Below, one piece after another: positions 1 to 7,263 of a stretch of 16,964 nt of DNA. The stretch spans positions 1 to 16,964 of the forward strand of contig CAZOJL010000069.1 of assembly GCA_964580075.1 (NCBI GenBank), read 5' to 3'. A program made the translations under genes and the position numbers. The DNA is from VGWG01 sp964580075 (GTDB taxonomy: Bacteria; Verrucomicrobiota; Kiritimatiellia; RFP12; JAAYNR01). The notes below the pieces were generated by a model, which made no database searches, had not been told where the DNA came from, and worked only from the letters and a program-made list of their open reading frames with translations. How positions within the stretch are numbered: position 1 is the stretch's first letter; each line of letters opens with the position of its first letter.

Positions 1-2451
1 AGTTGGTTGAATGAGTATGTGGATGTGGCGGATTTGAGCGTGAAGGCGCTTTCGGACGCGCTCACCTTTTCGGGGATCGAGGTGGAGGGCGTGGAGACGG
101 TGGGGGCGGCGCTGGACGACCACTTTGTGGTGGGCGAGGTGCTGACCTGCGCGGCGCATCCGAATGCCGACCATCTGCACGTGTGCACCGTCTCTGACGG
201 CGTGCACGAGCTGCAGATCGTGTGCGGCGCGCCGAATTGCGCGGCGGGCCTGAAGGTGCCGCTGGCGACCATCGGCGCGATTGTTCCCGAAGGAGGCTTC
301 GCGATCAAGAAGGCCAAGCTCCGCGGTGTGGAGTCGTTCGGCATGCTCTGTTCACCCAGCGAGCTCAAGCTTTCCTCGGAGGGCGCGGGCTTGCTGGTGC
401 TCGACCCGGCGCTCGCGGCGGGGACTCCCATGCGCGAGGTGTTGCCGCCGCCCGAGACGGTGTTTGATCTGGAGATCACCTGGAACCGGAGTGACTGCCT
501 GTCGCTGATCGGCATCGCCCGCGAGTTCGCGGCGGTGCTGAAGCGGCCGTTGCGCCTGCCCGAGATCCGCTTTGCCGAGACCGGCGAGCCGGTGGCGGGA
601 TACGCCCGGGTGGTGGTCGAAGATCCGGCGCAGTGTCCGCGCTATACGGCGCGGGTGCTGACGGGTATCACCGACGGACCGTCGCCCGCGTGGATGAGCC
701 GGCGTCTGGAGGCATGCGGGGTGCGGCCGATCAGCTTGATCGTCGACGTGACCAACTACGTGATGCTTGAATGCGGCCAGCCGATGCACGCGTTTGACTA
801 CACCACGCTGGCGGAGCGAACGATCATCGTCCGCTGTGCGAAGCCGGGCGAGACCCTCCGGACGCTCGACGGCATCGAGCGGAAGCTGGGCGAGGAGATG
901 CTGGTGATTGCCGACGCGGCGCGGGCAACGGCCGTGGCCGGCGTGATGGGCGGCGAGAATACCGAGATCGCCGCCGGCACGTCGAATGTGTTGCTGGAAA
1001 GCGCGACTTTTGCGGCGCCGTCGATCAAACGTACGGCGACCCGACTGGGAGTGCGCACCGAGTCATCCCATCGCTTCGAGCGGACGGTTGACGGCGAACT
1101 GGCCGACTGGGGCAGCCGGCGGGCGGTGGCGCTGTTGGTGGCGTTGGGCGGCGCGACGGTGGCCCGGGGGTGCATTGACATCGACAACCGGCCACCGACC
1201 GCGCGGACGGTGGTGCTGCGCTTCCGCCGGACGCGCGACGTGATTGGGGTGGCGCTCGACGCGACCGAGATGGTTGCGATTCTGGACCGGCTTGGATTCG
1301 AAGTGGTGACGCGTGATGACGCAGCGGCGACCTTCCGGGTGCCGAGCTGGCGGTGTGACGTCGAACTGGAGGCCGATCTGATTGAGGAGATCGCCCGCAT
1401 GCACGGATTGGACGCGATCCCCAACACGGCGCCGACGGCGGTCGTGTCAAACGATAACGATGATTTCTTCCGGGCGCGCGCCCGGTGCCGCGCGATACTG
1501 ACGGGGCTCGGTTTCACCGAGGCGATGCACTACAGCTTTCTGGCCGCAACCGAGTTGGACGCGTTCGACCCTCGCCCGGCGGCGCGGCGGCTGGTGCTGC
1601 CCAATCCGGTCAGCGCCGACTACGCCGTGATGCGCGACAGCCTGTTGCCGCAACTGGTCGCGACGCTCGGACGCAACGCCTCGCGCCAGGTCGTGTCGTG
1701 CGCGCTGTTCGAAATGGGGCGTGTCTTTTCGCGCGAGGCCGACGGCACGCCGTGCGAGGAAGATCGCATCTCGCTGGGGCTGATCGGTCCCCTGGGGCGT
1801 CCGGCGCTCGACACGCGGCGGGCGGTGACGTCTGAAGAGGCGGCGCTGTGGATTAAAGGGGCGGTCGAGGCGCTGGCGCGGGCGCTGCATGCGGGTGAGA
1901 TCACGCTGCATACGAAGCCGTCTGTTGATACAGGGCAGTTCCATTTTGCCGGTGGCTCGACCATGGTGAAAGACCATCCGGCGATGGAATCGGGCTGGGC
2001 GTTCGAATTGCGATTGGACAACCACCCGGTGGGCTTGCTTGGCGTGGTGAGCGGCGCGGTGCGGCATCAGTGGCGGTTGACCGCGCCGTTGGCCGTGGCC
2101 GAACTGCGGGCCGGGCCGCTGCTGGCCGGTTGTTTCCGCCAGCGCCCGCTTGCCGACGTGCCCGCATTTCCGGCGATTCGGCGGGATTTGGCGTTGGTGG
2201 CGCCCGCGTCCGTCACGCATGCCGACGTGGTTGCAACGATCCGGAAGGGGGCGCAAAAAGAGTTGACGGGCGTCGAGCTTTTTGATATATTCGCGTCCAA
2301 GGGTGACCAGAGCGGCATGCGTAGTTTGGCTTACGCGTTGGAGTTTCGGTCACCGAGCCGGACTTTGACAGACGATGAGGTCAACCGGGCTGTAACATCG
2401 ATCATTGGGGCGTTGAAGGAAGACTTACGAGTTGACATACGCGACAAATGA
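1..2451 (+). CDS. pheT: Phenylalanine--tRNA ligase beta subunit (5' end cut by window)
   Basis: PheT pairs with PheS in the cytoplasmic alpha2beta2 enzyme that charges tRNA-Phe. The frame is open from base 1 (S-W-L-N-E-Y-V-D-V), which matches the usual PheT start (M-x-x-S-x-x-W-L). Only about five or six residues are therefore missing, and the TTG at base 7 is not the real start. About 816 residues are visible, a normal family length. In order they show an EMAP-like tRNA-binding domain (about 40-150, with HPNADHLHVC), the B3/B4 editing region (about 215-390), the B5 domain (about 400-475), a catalytic-core-like domain, and a C-terminal anticodon-binding FDX-ACB domain (about 720-816, starting near PAFPAIRRDLAL). 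pheS presumably lies just upstream, outside the window. The last codons overlap a candidate promoter for the RNA downstream. Identification is very secure. Confidence 0.97.
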   Translation, partial: SWLNEYVDVADLSVKALSDALTFSGIEVEGVETVGAALDDHFVVGEVLTCAAHPNADHLHVCTVSDGVHELQIVCGAPNCAAGLKVPLATIGAIVPEGGFAIKKAKLRGVESFGMLCSPSELKLSSEGAGLLVLDPALAAGTPMREVLPPPETVFDLEITWNRSDCLSLIGIAREFAAVLKRPLRLPEIRFAETGEPVAGYARVVVEDPAQCPRYTARVLTGITDGPSPAWMSRRLEACGVRPISLIVDVTNYVMLECGQPMHAFDYTTLAERTIIVRCAKPGETLRTLDGIERKLGEEMLVIADAARATAVAGVMGGENTEIAAGTSNVLLESATFAAPSIKRTATRLGVRTESSHRFERTVDGELADWGSRRAVALLVALGGATVARGCIDIDNRPPTARTVVLRFRRTRDVIGVALDATEMVAILDRLGFEVVTRDDAAATFRVPSWRCDVELEADLIEEIARMHGLDAIPNTAPTAVVSNDNDDFFRARARCRAILTGLGFTEAMHYSFLAATELDAFDPRPAARRLVLPNPVSADYAVMRDSLLPQLVATLGRNASRQVVSCALFEMGRVFSREADGTPCEEDRISLGLIGPLGRPALDTRRAVTSEEAALWIKGAVEALARALHAGEITLHTKPSVDTGQFHFAGGSTMVKDHPAMESGWAFELRLDNHPVGLLGVVSGAVRHQWRLTAPLAVAELRAGPLLAGCFRQRPLADVPAFPAIRRDLALVAPASVTHADVVATIRKGAQKELTGVELFDIFASKGDQSGMRSLAYALEFRSPSRTLTDDEVNRAVTSIIGALKEDLRVDIRDK

Positions 2452-2460
2452 TCCTTTGAA
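2432..2460 (+). promoter_or_regulatory. Candidate promoter for the 6S-like RNA
   Basis: A perfect -35 hexamer TTGACA (2432-2437) lies in the last codons of pheT. Seventeen bases later is a weak -10 candidate, TTTGAA (2455-2460, 3 of 6 consensus bases). Initiation about 7-10 bases further on would start a transcript near 2467-2471, where the closing stem of the downstream RNA begins. The -35 match is strong and the -10 is poor, so this is an inference supported by position. Confidence 0.42.
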
Positions 2461-2469
2461 ATTGAAACT

Positions 2470-2655
2470 GGCCCTGCTGTGAACGTGAATTGGCGGAATT
2501 TCTCTGACCTACATGGTATTTGGGGGCTCAACGACGGCGCGGGCTGGACGCCGGTTCCTCGGAATCGGATGACACGATGCGCTGGAAGCGAGTCCCGACC
2601 TTGAAACGCGAGGTCTAAGAGCTTACGCCGCTACGTCACAGTGGGGTTTTATTTT
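2470..2655 (+). ncRNA. Candidate 6S RNA (ssrS-like)
   Basis: 6S RNA binds the housekeeping RNA polymerase holoenzyme by mimicking an open promoter. Here about 180 nt fold into the expected rod. The closing stem pairs CTGTG (2477-2481), ACGT (2483-2486) and GCGG (2493-2496) with CACAG (2637-2641), ACGT (2633-2636) and CCGC (2628-2631), and CCC near 2472 can pair with GGGG (2643-2646). Then comes an open bubble whose 5' side (2497-2521) is unpaired. Its 3' side holds a small hairpin, GACCT (2597-2601) with AGGTC (2611-2615). The apical arm pairs GGGG-CTC (2522-2529) with GAGTCCC (2590-2596) and ends in a 7-bp hairpin with a CTCG loop (2551-2568). The T-rich run 2647-2655 gives an intrinsic-terminator-like end. 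Length and bubble layout match the 6S family, and no ORF uses the region. I could not run a covariance model, so the family call is an inference. Confidence 0.55.
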
Positions 2656-2689
2656 ACGATCCGTTCACACCAGGCTGAGGGGCGTTTCC

Positions 2690-3571
2690 CTAACGTCCCG
2701 GTGAGGCCTTCCCGGTGCCGCCGGCCGGGGTTTCCGTTGGGGTGTGACTTTTGGGGATCGGACGTCCCAACCGCTTCAGCACACTCTTGAGGTCGCTCCA
2801 GGCATCCTGCTTTGCAGGGGGGAAGCGCAGCAAATAGGCGGGGTGGAACGTGGGCATCAGCGGGATCTCGCTGTAGAGGGTCCACTGACCGCGCAATTTG
2901 GAAATGGCGGTTTGAGCGTTGAGCAGTCCTTTTGCGGCGGTGGCACCGAGCGTGACGATCACCTTGGGTTTGATCACCGCGATCTGGGCTTGCAGGAAGG
3001 GGATGCACGCCTGCATCTCCTCGGGCGTTGGCGGGCGATTGTTGGGCGGCCTGCATTTGCAGATGTTGGCGATGAAGATTTCGTCCCGCGAAAAGCCCAT
3101 GGCCTCAATCATCTTGGTCAGAAGCTGACCTGCTCGACCGACGAAGGCGAGTCCCTGCGCGTCTTCATCCTGTCCGGGGGCTTCGCCGATAAACAGAATC
3201 TCGGGCGAGTCGGGGTTTCCCTGTCCCGGAACCACGCGTGTACGGCTGTCGGCAAGCGGACAGCGGCTACAGGCAGCGGCCTGTTCGGCGATCCGGTCGA
3301 GCGCGGCCCGTCGATCGGCGGGAGATTTGGCGGGAAACGGGGGGAGTGGGGGAGGGGGGAGAGATGCCGGAGCGGCGGCGGCCGTGCGGTGACCGGTGGC
3401 GGCCGGCCGGTGCGCGGTTGAAGGCGGGGACGCGGGGATCGAGGCGGTGGGAGCCTTGGCCCCCAATCGCGCGAGGAGATCCGGTGGAAAGGGAACGTCT
3501 CGCGTGCCGTTTTCCTGTTGGAAACGGAGGTAGTCGATCAACCCGTCAATCGAATCGGTCCAGTCAGACAT
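2690..3571 (-). CDS. Family 4 (Fe-S) uracil-DNA glycosylase
   Basis: This enzyme removes uracil from DNA and so starts base-excision repair of deaminated cytosine. The 293-aa product has a family 4 core from about residue 95. The four Cys expected to bind [4Fe-4S] are visible: C101 and C104 (CSRC), C173 (in ICKC) and C189. Motif A is GEAPGQDED (129-137), followed by FVGRAGQLL. Motif B is HPAYLLR (243-249). An N-terminal extension of about 80 residues is rich in Pro and Ala and looks unstructured. A short tail after about 270 is also low complexity. The ATG lies 5 bases after the flotillin stop codon. No good ribosome binding site is seen, so translation may be coupled to the upstream gene. 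Function is secure. Its link to the flotillin genes is unexplained. Confidence 0.93.
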   Translation of the reverse strand: MSDWTDSIDGLIDYLRFQQENGTRDVPFPPDLLARLGAKAPTASIPASPPSTAHRPAATGHRTAAAAPASLPPPPLPPFPAKSPADRRAALDRIAEQAAACSRCPLADSRTRVVPGQGNPDSPEILFIGEAPGQDEDAQGLAFVGRAGQLLTKMIEAMGFSRDEIFIANICKCRPPNNRPPTPEEMQACIPFLQAQIAVIKPKVIVTLGATAAKGLLNAQTAISKLRGQWTLYSEIPLMPTFHPAYLLRFPPAKQDAWSDLKSVLKRLGRPIPKSHTPTETPAGGTGKASPGR

Positions 3572-3576
3572 AAGGG

Positions 3577-5061
3577 TTATTCAGCCTTTGCGGGCGGCTC
3601 GGGCGTGGCGTGTTCCGTTCCGACGGCTTTTCCGAGGTAGGCGGGGAGGTCGATGCCCACCTGTTTGGCGAGTTCGTGCATGGGCGGCAGCGCGCCCATG
3701 AGTTTCTGCCCGAGCGAACCTAAGCCCCCCTGCTGACCCCCACCATCCCAGATAAAGATCTTCTCGATCGGCAGGTCCTGGATGGCTTGGGCTTGAATGC
3801 GGGCCACATCGACCAGCTTCTCGACGAGCAACAACGAGGCGGCCTGTTCTGCGGACGCACAGGCTTTGACCAAGTTGGCGTACCCTTGTGCCTTGCTGTC
3901 GAGAATAGCCTGCACGCCGCGCGCTTCGGCGGTCATCTGAACCACGGTCGCTTCGGCTTGACCTTCGGCGATGCGTATAGCCTTTTGCTTCTCCGCGTCG
4001 GCGGCGATCAGCACGCGTTCACGTTCGGCGTTCGCGGGCACCACGATTTCGGCCATGAGGCGTGCCCGTTCACGTTCGGCACGGGCGTCCTCGGCCTTCT
4101 TCTGTGCCATTTCCTGAGCCACACGGATTGCGCCATCGGCTTCTTGAGCGGCAGATTCCGCACGGTTGCGCGCCTGTTGTTCGGCCACGTGCTGGTTGGC
4201 CCGCGAACTCGCCTTGCGGGCATCCGCATCGGTTTCGGCATGTACGGCCTCGGCGTCCAGACCGGACGACTCCATGCGCATGTCGCGGTTGGCCTTGGCT
4301 TCGCCGATTTCGGCGGTTGCGTTCGCGGCGGCGACGGCCACGCGCGTGTCGCGCTGCCGTTCTGCCACGCCCGTCTGTCCCGTCCGCTCCTGTTCGGCGA
4401 CGTCGACGTTGGCCTGATTGATGGCTTCAGCGGCCGCTCGGCGGCCGAGGGCCACGATATAGCCCGAGTCGTCTTCGATGTCACGGATGTTCACGTTGAT
4501 CAGCGAGAGACCGATTTTCTCGAGTTCGCCGGAGACAGCCTCGTTGACCTTGCCGAGAAACGCCTGCCGATCACGGTTGATTTCTTCGATCTTCATCGTC
4601 GCGATGACGGCGCGCATCTGACCGAGGATGATGTCCTGTGCCTGGTTCTGAATATCCTGTGAGCTCTGACCGAGCAGACGGACGGCCGCGTTCTCCATGA
4701 TGCCCGGCTCGATCGAGATGGCGGCGGTGACGGTGGTCGGCACGCTGACACGGATGTTTTCGGACGACAGCGCGCTCTTGAGGTCGACCGGGACGACGAA
4801 CGGTTCCAGATCCAGATACTCATAGGCTTGGAAGAGGGGCCACACGAAAGCCGCGCCACCGTGGATGCACTTGGCCGCGCCATGGCTGGTCTTGCCGTAG
4901 ATGACCAGGATGCGGTTCGACGGGCAGCGGCGGTAACGCGAGAGGAACGTGATGGTGGTGAGCAACAGGGCCAATCCCAGCAGAAGCCAAAGAAACAGGT
5001 TGACGAGTGAGGTGTCGAGGTGTGTGGGAATTTGCATCAGTGGGAGGATCAGGGTATGCAT
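3577..5061 (-). CDS. Flotillin-family SPFH protein (YqiK/FloT-like)
   Basis: Bacterial flotillins are membrane scaffold proteins that organise microdomains and affect fluidity, signalling and secretion. The 494-aa product has one hydrophobic segment near the N-terminus (about 20-41). An SPFH/Band 7 domain follows (about 45-225, with VVPVDLKSALSSENIRVSVP and INVNIRDIEDDSGYI). A long Ala/Glu/Arg-rich coiled coil runs from about 205 to 400 (repeated EA, AEA and AER units). The C-terminus is Gly-rich and flotillin-like (GGGQQGGLGSLGQ). The ATG at 5061 has a GGAGA site about 7 bases upstream, and a second ATG eight codons later is possible. It follows a YqiJ/NfeD-like gene by 18 bases, the usual pairing for this family. 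Identification is secure. The precise cellular role is not visible from sequence. Confidence 0.93.
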   Translation of the reverse strand: MHTLILPLMQIPTHLDTSLVNLFLWLLLGLALLLTTITFLSRYRRCPSNRILVIYGKTSHGAAKCIHGGAAFVWPLFQAYEYLDLEPFVVPVDLKSALSSENIRVSVPTTVTAAISIEPGIMENAAVRLLGQSSQDIQNQAQDIILGQMRAVIATMKIEEINRDRQAFLGKVNEAVSGELEKIGLSLINVNIRDIEDDSGYIVALGRRAAAEAINQANVDVAEQERTGQTGVAERQRDTRVAVAAANATAEIGEAKANRDMRMESSGLDAEAVHAETDADARKASSRANQHVAEQQARNRAESAAQEADGAIRVAQEMAQKKAEDARAERERARLMAEIVVPANAERERVLIAADAEKQKAIRIAEGQAEATVVQMTAEARGVQAILDSKAQGYANLVKACASAEQAASLLLVEKLVDVARIQAQAIQDLPIEKIFIWDGGGQQGGLGSLGQKLMGALPPMHELAKQVGIDLPAYLGKAVGTEHATPEPPAKAE

Positions 5062-5079
5062 GGTGTAATCTCCGTGTTT

Positions 5080-5673
5080 TCAGGATTGGGACAGGGGTTC
5101 GACGACAAGGGTTGTTTGGCCGATGCGGCTGCGCGCGATGACCGGTGTGCCGGCCTTGATGGCGCCTCCGTCGCAGGAACGCGCTTTAATGTAGCAGACG
5201 CTGCCGCTTACGACCACGCGAATCTCGCCGGTGCCGTTCTCCGGGATATCCAAGTAGACCGACGATTCACTGCCCAGGGCCGTGTCGAGGTTGCGCGTGC
5301 CGGAGGATGCCAGTTTGGGGAGGATGTGCAGCAGAAAGGCGACCGAGACCATGCCGCCCAACCCCCAGAGTGCGGCTGATCCGAAGACGCGCGAAACCGG
5401 AAGGCCGCGTTCGAGGTAGAGCGCGGCCGCCCAGAAGAAGAGCGTGAGGAAGGTCAACAGCGCCCGTAGGCTGAGCAGCTTGAAGGCCAGCACGGTTTCC
5501 ACCGCGTCGGTGCCGTCGGTGTCCGATCCATCCAGATCACCGTCAGCGTCCCCGCCGCCGGCCAGTCCGATCAGCGACGCGGCCAATTGCCAGATGAACG
5601 GCACGCTGATGCAGATGGCGATTCCGTACAAGGTTTGATTCGGGCTTGAAAGCGCATTCCACCAGTTCACCAT
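5080..5673 (-). CDS. YqiJ/NfeD-like membrane protein (DUF1449-type), flotillin partner
   Basis: NfeD/YuaF/YqiJ proteins are membrane partners of flotillins, with a C-terminal OB-fold. The 197-aa product begins MVNWWNALSS. It has a hydrophobic segment at about 13-38, an acidic loop (42-57) built of repeated D-x-D-G units, two more membrane segments (about 65-85 and 95-118), and an OB-like domain (about 130-195, with GSESSVYLDIPENGTGEIRV). I chose the ATG at 5673 because a perfect AGGAGG lies 6 bases upstream (5680-5685) and the preceding gene stops 2 bases before it. The longer open frame back to 5991 runs through that upstream gene and is not needed. The acidic loop recalls the Asp-rich loop of E. 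coli YqiJ, which supports a YqiJ-YqiK-type pair. Confidence 0.86.
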   Translation of the reverse strand: MVNWWNALSSPNQTLYGIAICISVPFIWQLAASLIGLAGGGDADGDLDGSDTDGTDAVETVLAFKLLSLRALLTFLTLFFWAAALYLERGLPVSRVFGSAALWGLGGMVSVAFLLHILPKLASSGTRNLDTALGSESSVYLDIPENGTGEIRVVVSGSVCYIKARSCDGGAIKAGTPVIARSRIGQTTLVVEPLSQS

Positions 5674-5675
5674 AA

Positions 5676-6872
5676 TCAGCCTCCTGTGCTGTTGACCATG
5701 CGGCTGAGATCGATGTCCGCCCCTGTTCGTCGCACGGTGCGCCCGATCAGCCGCCGCGCGTCCCGGTCGTCCGTCGGCGACAGGCCGTCGGCCAGGGCCG
5801 CGACCTCTCGGCAGCAACCGTGGCGGTAGGATCGGACGGTTACAGCCTGTCCGGCCGGAACCGTATGGGAAACAAAATGGTGTTGCCATCGGCCCATCGT
5901 GGTGGCACGCGACGGCAGGGCGGCCAAAGCCTGTTCTGCGAAGCCGGCGAGCAGGAAGGGGCATTCGGAGACAGTCGTGAGGCGTTGGCACAGCCGGGCG
6001 GCGATGGCTTCATGATCGAAGATAAAAGTGTCGCTATCACGAAAATGACCGAGGCGGAGCCAATCGGCATCGGGTGTCCATGCCATGTGCGTGAGGCGGC
6101 AGCCCCACGGGTTGAGGGGCGCATCGGGAGCGCCGAAACAATAGCAGGCGCCGCAGGGTGCGTCCGCGCGTTTCCGCATGCAGCGGGCAAGCGGGGAGTC
6201 GGTATCCGGCTCAGAGGGGGGGGCATCAGCGGCCGGTTTGGTCGGCAGGGAGGACTCCGGCTCTGCCGTCTGCATCTGTGCACCGGGGTTTGACACAGGA
6301 TCCGCCGCACGGGTTATCTTTGCAGGCGCTGGTGTCGGCATGGCAGGAGTGCCGTGCGGCGGGGGCGACGGTCGAGCCGTCGGTTTCGGGATGGGCTGCG
6401 GCGGGCGCGCCCGCTGACGGGGAGGTGACATGTTGCGCGCGACGGTGTCGGACGTCGCGATGACATCCTCACGACGCGGTAGCGGCGGGGGGGAGGAGTC
6501 AGCCGGAAGGCTGCGGAGGCGGGGGGTGACGCGTTTCACGACCATGTCGATATCGGCCTGCACGAAACCCTGTTGGGTCAGGAACGCTTCCAGCGGCCGC
6601 GATTCATGGGGGGAGACCTGCCCGTCGGCAAGCGACATGAAAATCATATCCTCGATCATGCGCATCGTGCCGGTTGCGTGTTGGATGGACCGCAAGCGAT
6701 AAGGGGGCTTCAATGCCCTCAGGTCGCGCGCGGCCGCCAGATCGCTCTCGTGCGCGCCGATACGGGCCATGATCTCGCGCAACGCGGCGGCCTCCGCAGG
6801 CGTAAACGCACCGTCGGCTTCAGCGATCGTCAATACATTGGCGAGATGGAGAACAGTGTGGGTGTCTGGCAT
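5676..6872 (-). CDS. TerB-like domain protein with Pro-rich linker and Cys-rich C-terminal domain
   Basis: This 398-aa protein heads the flotillin operon. Residues 8-115 look like a TerB-fold (tellurite-resistance-like) helical domain, with two similar acidic turns, AEADGAFTPAE (18-28) and LADGQVSPHES (81-91). Residues about 120-225 form a Pro/Ala-rich, probably disordered linker. The C-terminal part (about 228-398) has nine Cys: 231, 240, 243, 245, 258, 295, 304, 353 and 354. The CGACYC group (240-245) would suit a metal site. I do not recognise this C-terminal domain. No signal peptide or membrane segment is seen, so a cytoplasmic protein near the membrane is likely. The stop codon lies 2 bases before the YqiJ-like start, and the next gene's ribosome binding site lies within its last codons. 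The ATG at 6872 lacks a clear Shine-Dalgarno sequence. Confidence 0.75.
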   Translation of the reverse strand: MPDTHTVLHLANVLTIAEADGAFTPAEAAALREIMARIGAHESDLAAARDLRALKPPYRLRSIQHATGTMRMIEDMIFMSLADGQVSPHESRPLEAFLTQQGFVQADIDMVVKRVTPRLRSLPADSSPPPLPRREDVIATSDTVARNMSPPRQRARPPQPIPKPTARPSPPPHGTPAMPTPAPAKITRAADPVSNPGAQMQTAEPESSLPTKPAADAPPSEPDTDSPLARCMRKRADAPCGACYCFGAPDAPLNPWGCRLTHMAWTPDADWLRLGHFRDSDTFIFDHEAIAARLCQRLTTVSECPFLLAGFAEQALAALPSRATTMGRWQHHFVSHTVPAGQAVTVRSYRHGCCREVAALADGLSPTDDRDARRLIGRTVRRTGADIDLSRMVNSTGG

Positions 6873-6916
6873 GGCGGGTTGCTGTTGCGTGCAGGGTCAC
6901 ATCATTACGTGTCGTG

Positions 6917-6945
6917 AGCGTATCACTGATCGGGGTCGACGGCAA
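6917..6945 (-). promoter_or_regulatory. Candidate promoter of the TerB-like/YqiJ/flotillin/UDG operon
   Basis: Read on the minus strand, TTGCCG (6940-6945) is followed after 17 bases by TACGCT (6917-6922), with a TG one base upstream (extended -10). The bases just above the -35 are A/T-rich and hold two copies of AAAAATCAC (plus-strand 6949-6957 and 6962-6970), 13 bases apart, as in an UP element or operator. The transcript would start about 40 bases before the ATG at 6872. This is an inference from motif and spacing. Confidence 0.4.
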
Positions 6946-6982
6946 ATGAAAAATCACAATAAAAAATCACGGTAATGGGTCA

Positions 6983-7260
6983 GTTGGGCGCACAGGGCGA
7001 ACGCATCTAAATTTCTTCCCTACTGCTAAAAAAGGGACACTTTTCGCAAAAACCGCAAAATATGAGCGAATGTTTCGTCCGCCTCACCCGTGGATACACG
7101 GACGGCGGAACGAACATTCGCTCAAAACCGGGTTGATTACCGTCATTCAGCGGTTTCACCGGTACGCCGTCCGTGTATTCACGGGTGAGGCATCCGAGTG
7201 AAACCGCAAAGTGGCGGTTTTTGCGGTAGAATTATGATGCGTTTGCCCTGGTTGGGCGCA
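6983..7260. mobile_element. Miniature inverted-repeat transposable element, ISAs1-like ends
   Basis: Exact 10-bp direct repeats GTTGGGCGCA (6983-6992 and 7251-7260) directly abut 15-bp terminal inverted repeats. The left repeat is CAGGGCGAACGCATC (6993-7007). The right repeat (7236-7250) is its reverse complement with one mismatch. Similarity between the ends continues weakly inward (TAAATTTC against ATAATTC). The 258-bp element holds no coding frame. From memory, CAGGG ends and 8-10 bp target duplications are typical of the ISAs1 family, so this may be a non-autonomous derivative mobilised by an ISAs1 transposase. The structure is seen directly. The family name is an inference. Confidence 0.85.
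7045..7225. repeat. Nested inverted repeats inside the miniature element
   Basis: Three sets are visible. The outer perfect 12-bp pair is CGCAAAAACCGC (7045-7056) with GCGGTTTTTGCG (7214-7225). Hairpin 1 pairs GAGCGAATGTTTCGTCCGCC (7064-7083) with GGCGGAACGAACATTCGCTC (7104-7123), with small offsets. Hairpin 2 pairs GCGGTTTCAC (7150-7159) with GTGAAACCGC (7198-7207). In addition, a 27-bp core (7081-7107, containing CCGTGGATACACGG) recurs inverted with one mismatch at 7165-7191. That long-range pair overlaps an arm of hairpin 1 and the loop of hairpin 2, so the two foldings exclude each other. Confidence 0.9.
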
Positions 7261-7263
7261 TTC

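Noticed and set aside
2521..2640. SRP RNA or tmRNA in the pheT-UDG gap
   Set aside because: The SRP signature GGTCAGG...GGAAGGAAGCAGCC and the tmRNA tag-coding and tRNA-like ends are absent. The bubble-and-rod layout fits 6S better.
3787..4662. Long plus-strand frames opposite the flotillin gene
   Set aside because: They mirror the periodic Ala/Glu/Arg codons of the coiled coil in GC-rich DNA. No start signals or family resemblance are seen.
5674..5991. Extension of the YqiJ-like gene to an upstream start at 5991
   Set aside because: It overlaps the TerB-like gene in another frame, and a perfect AGGAGG supports the ATG at 5673.
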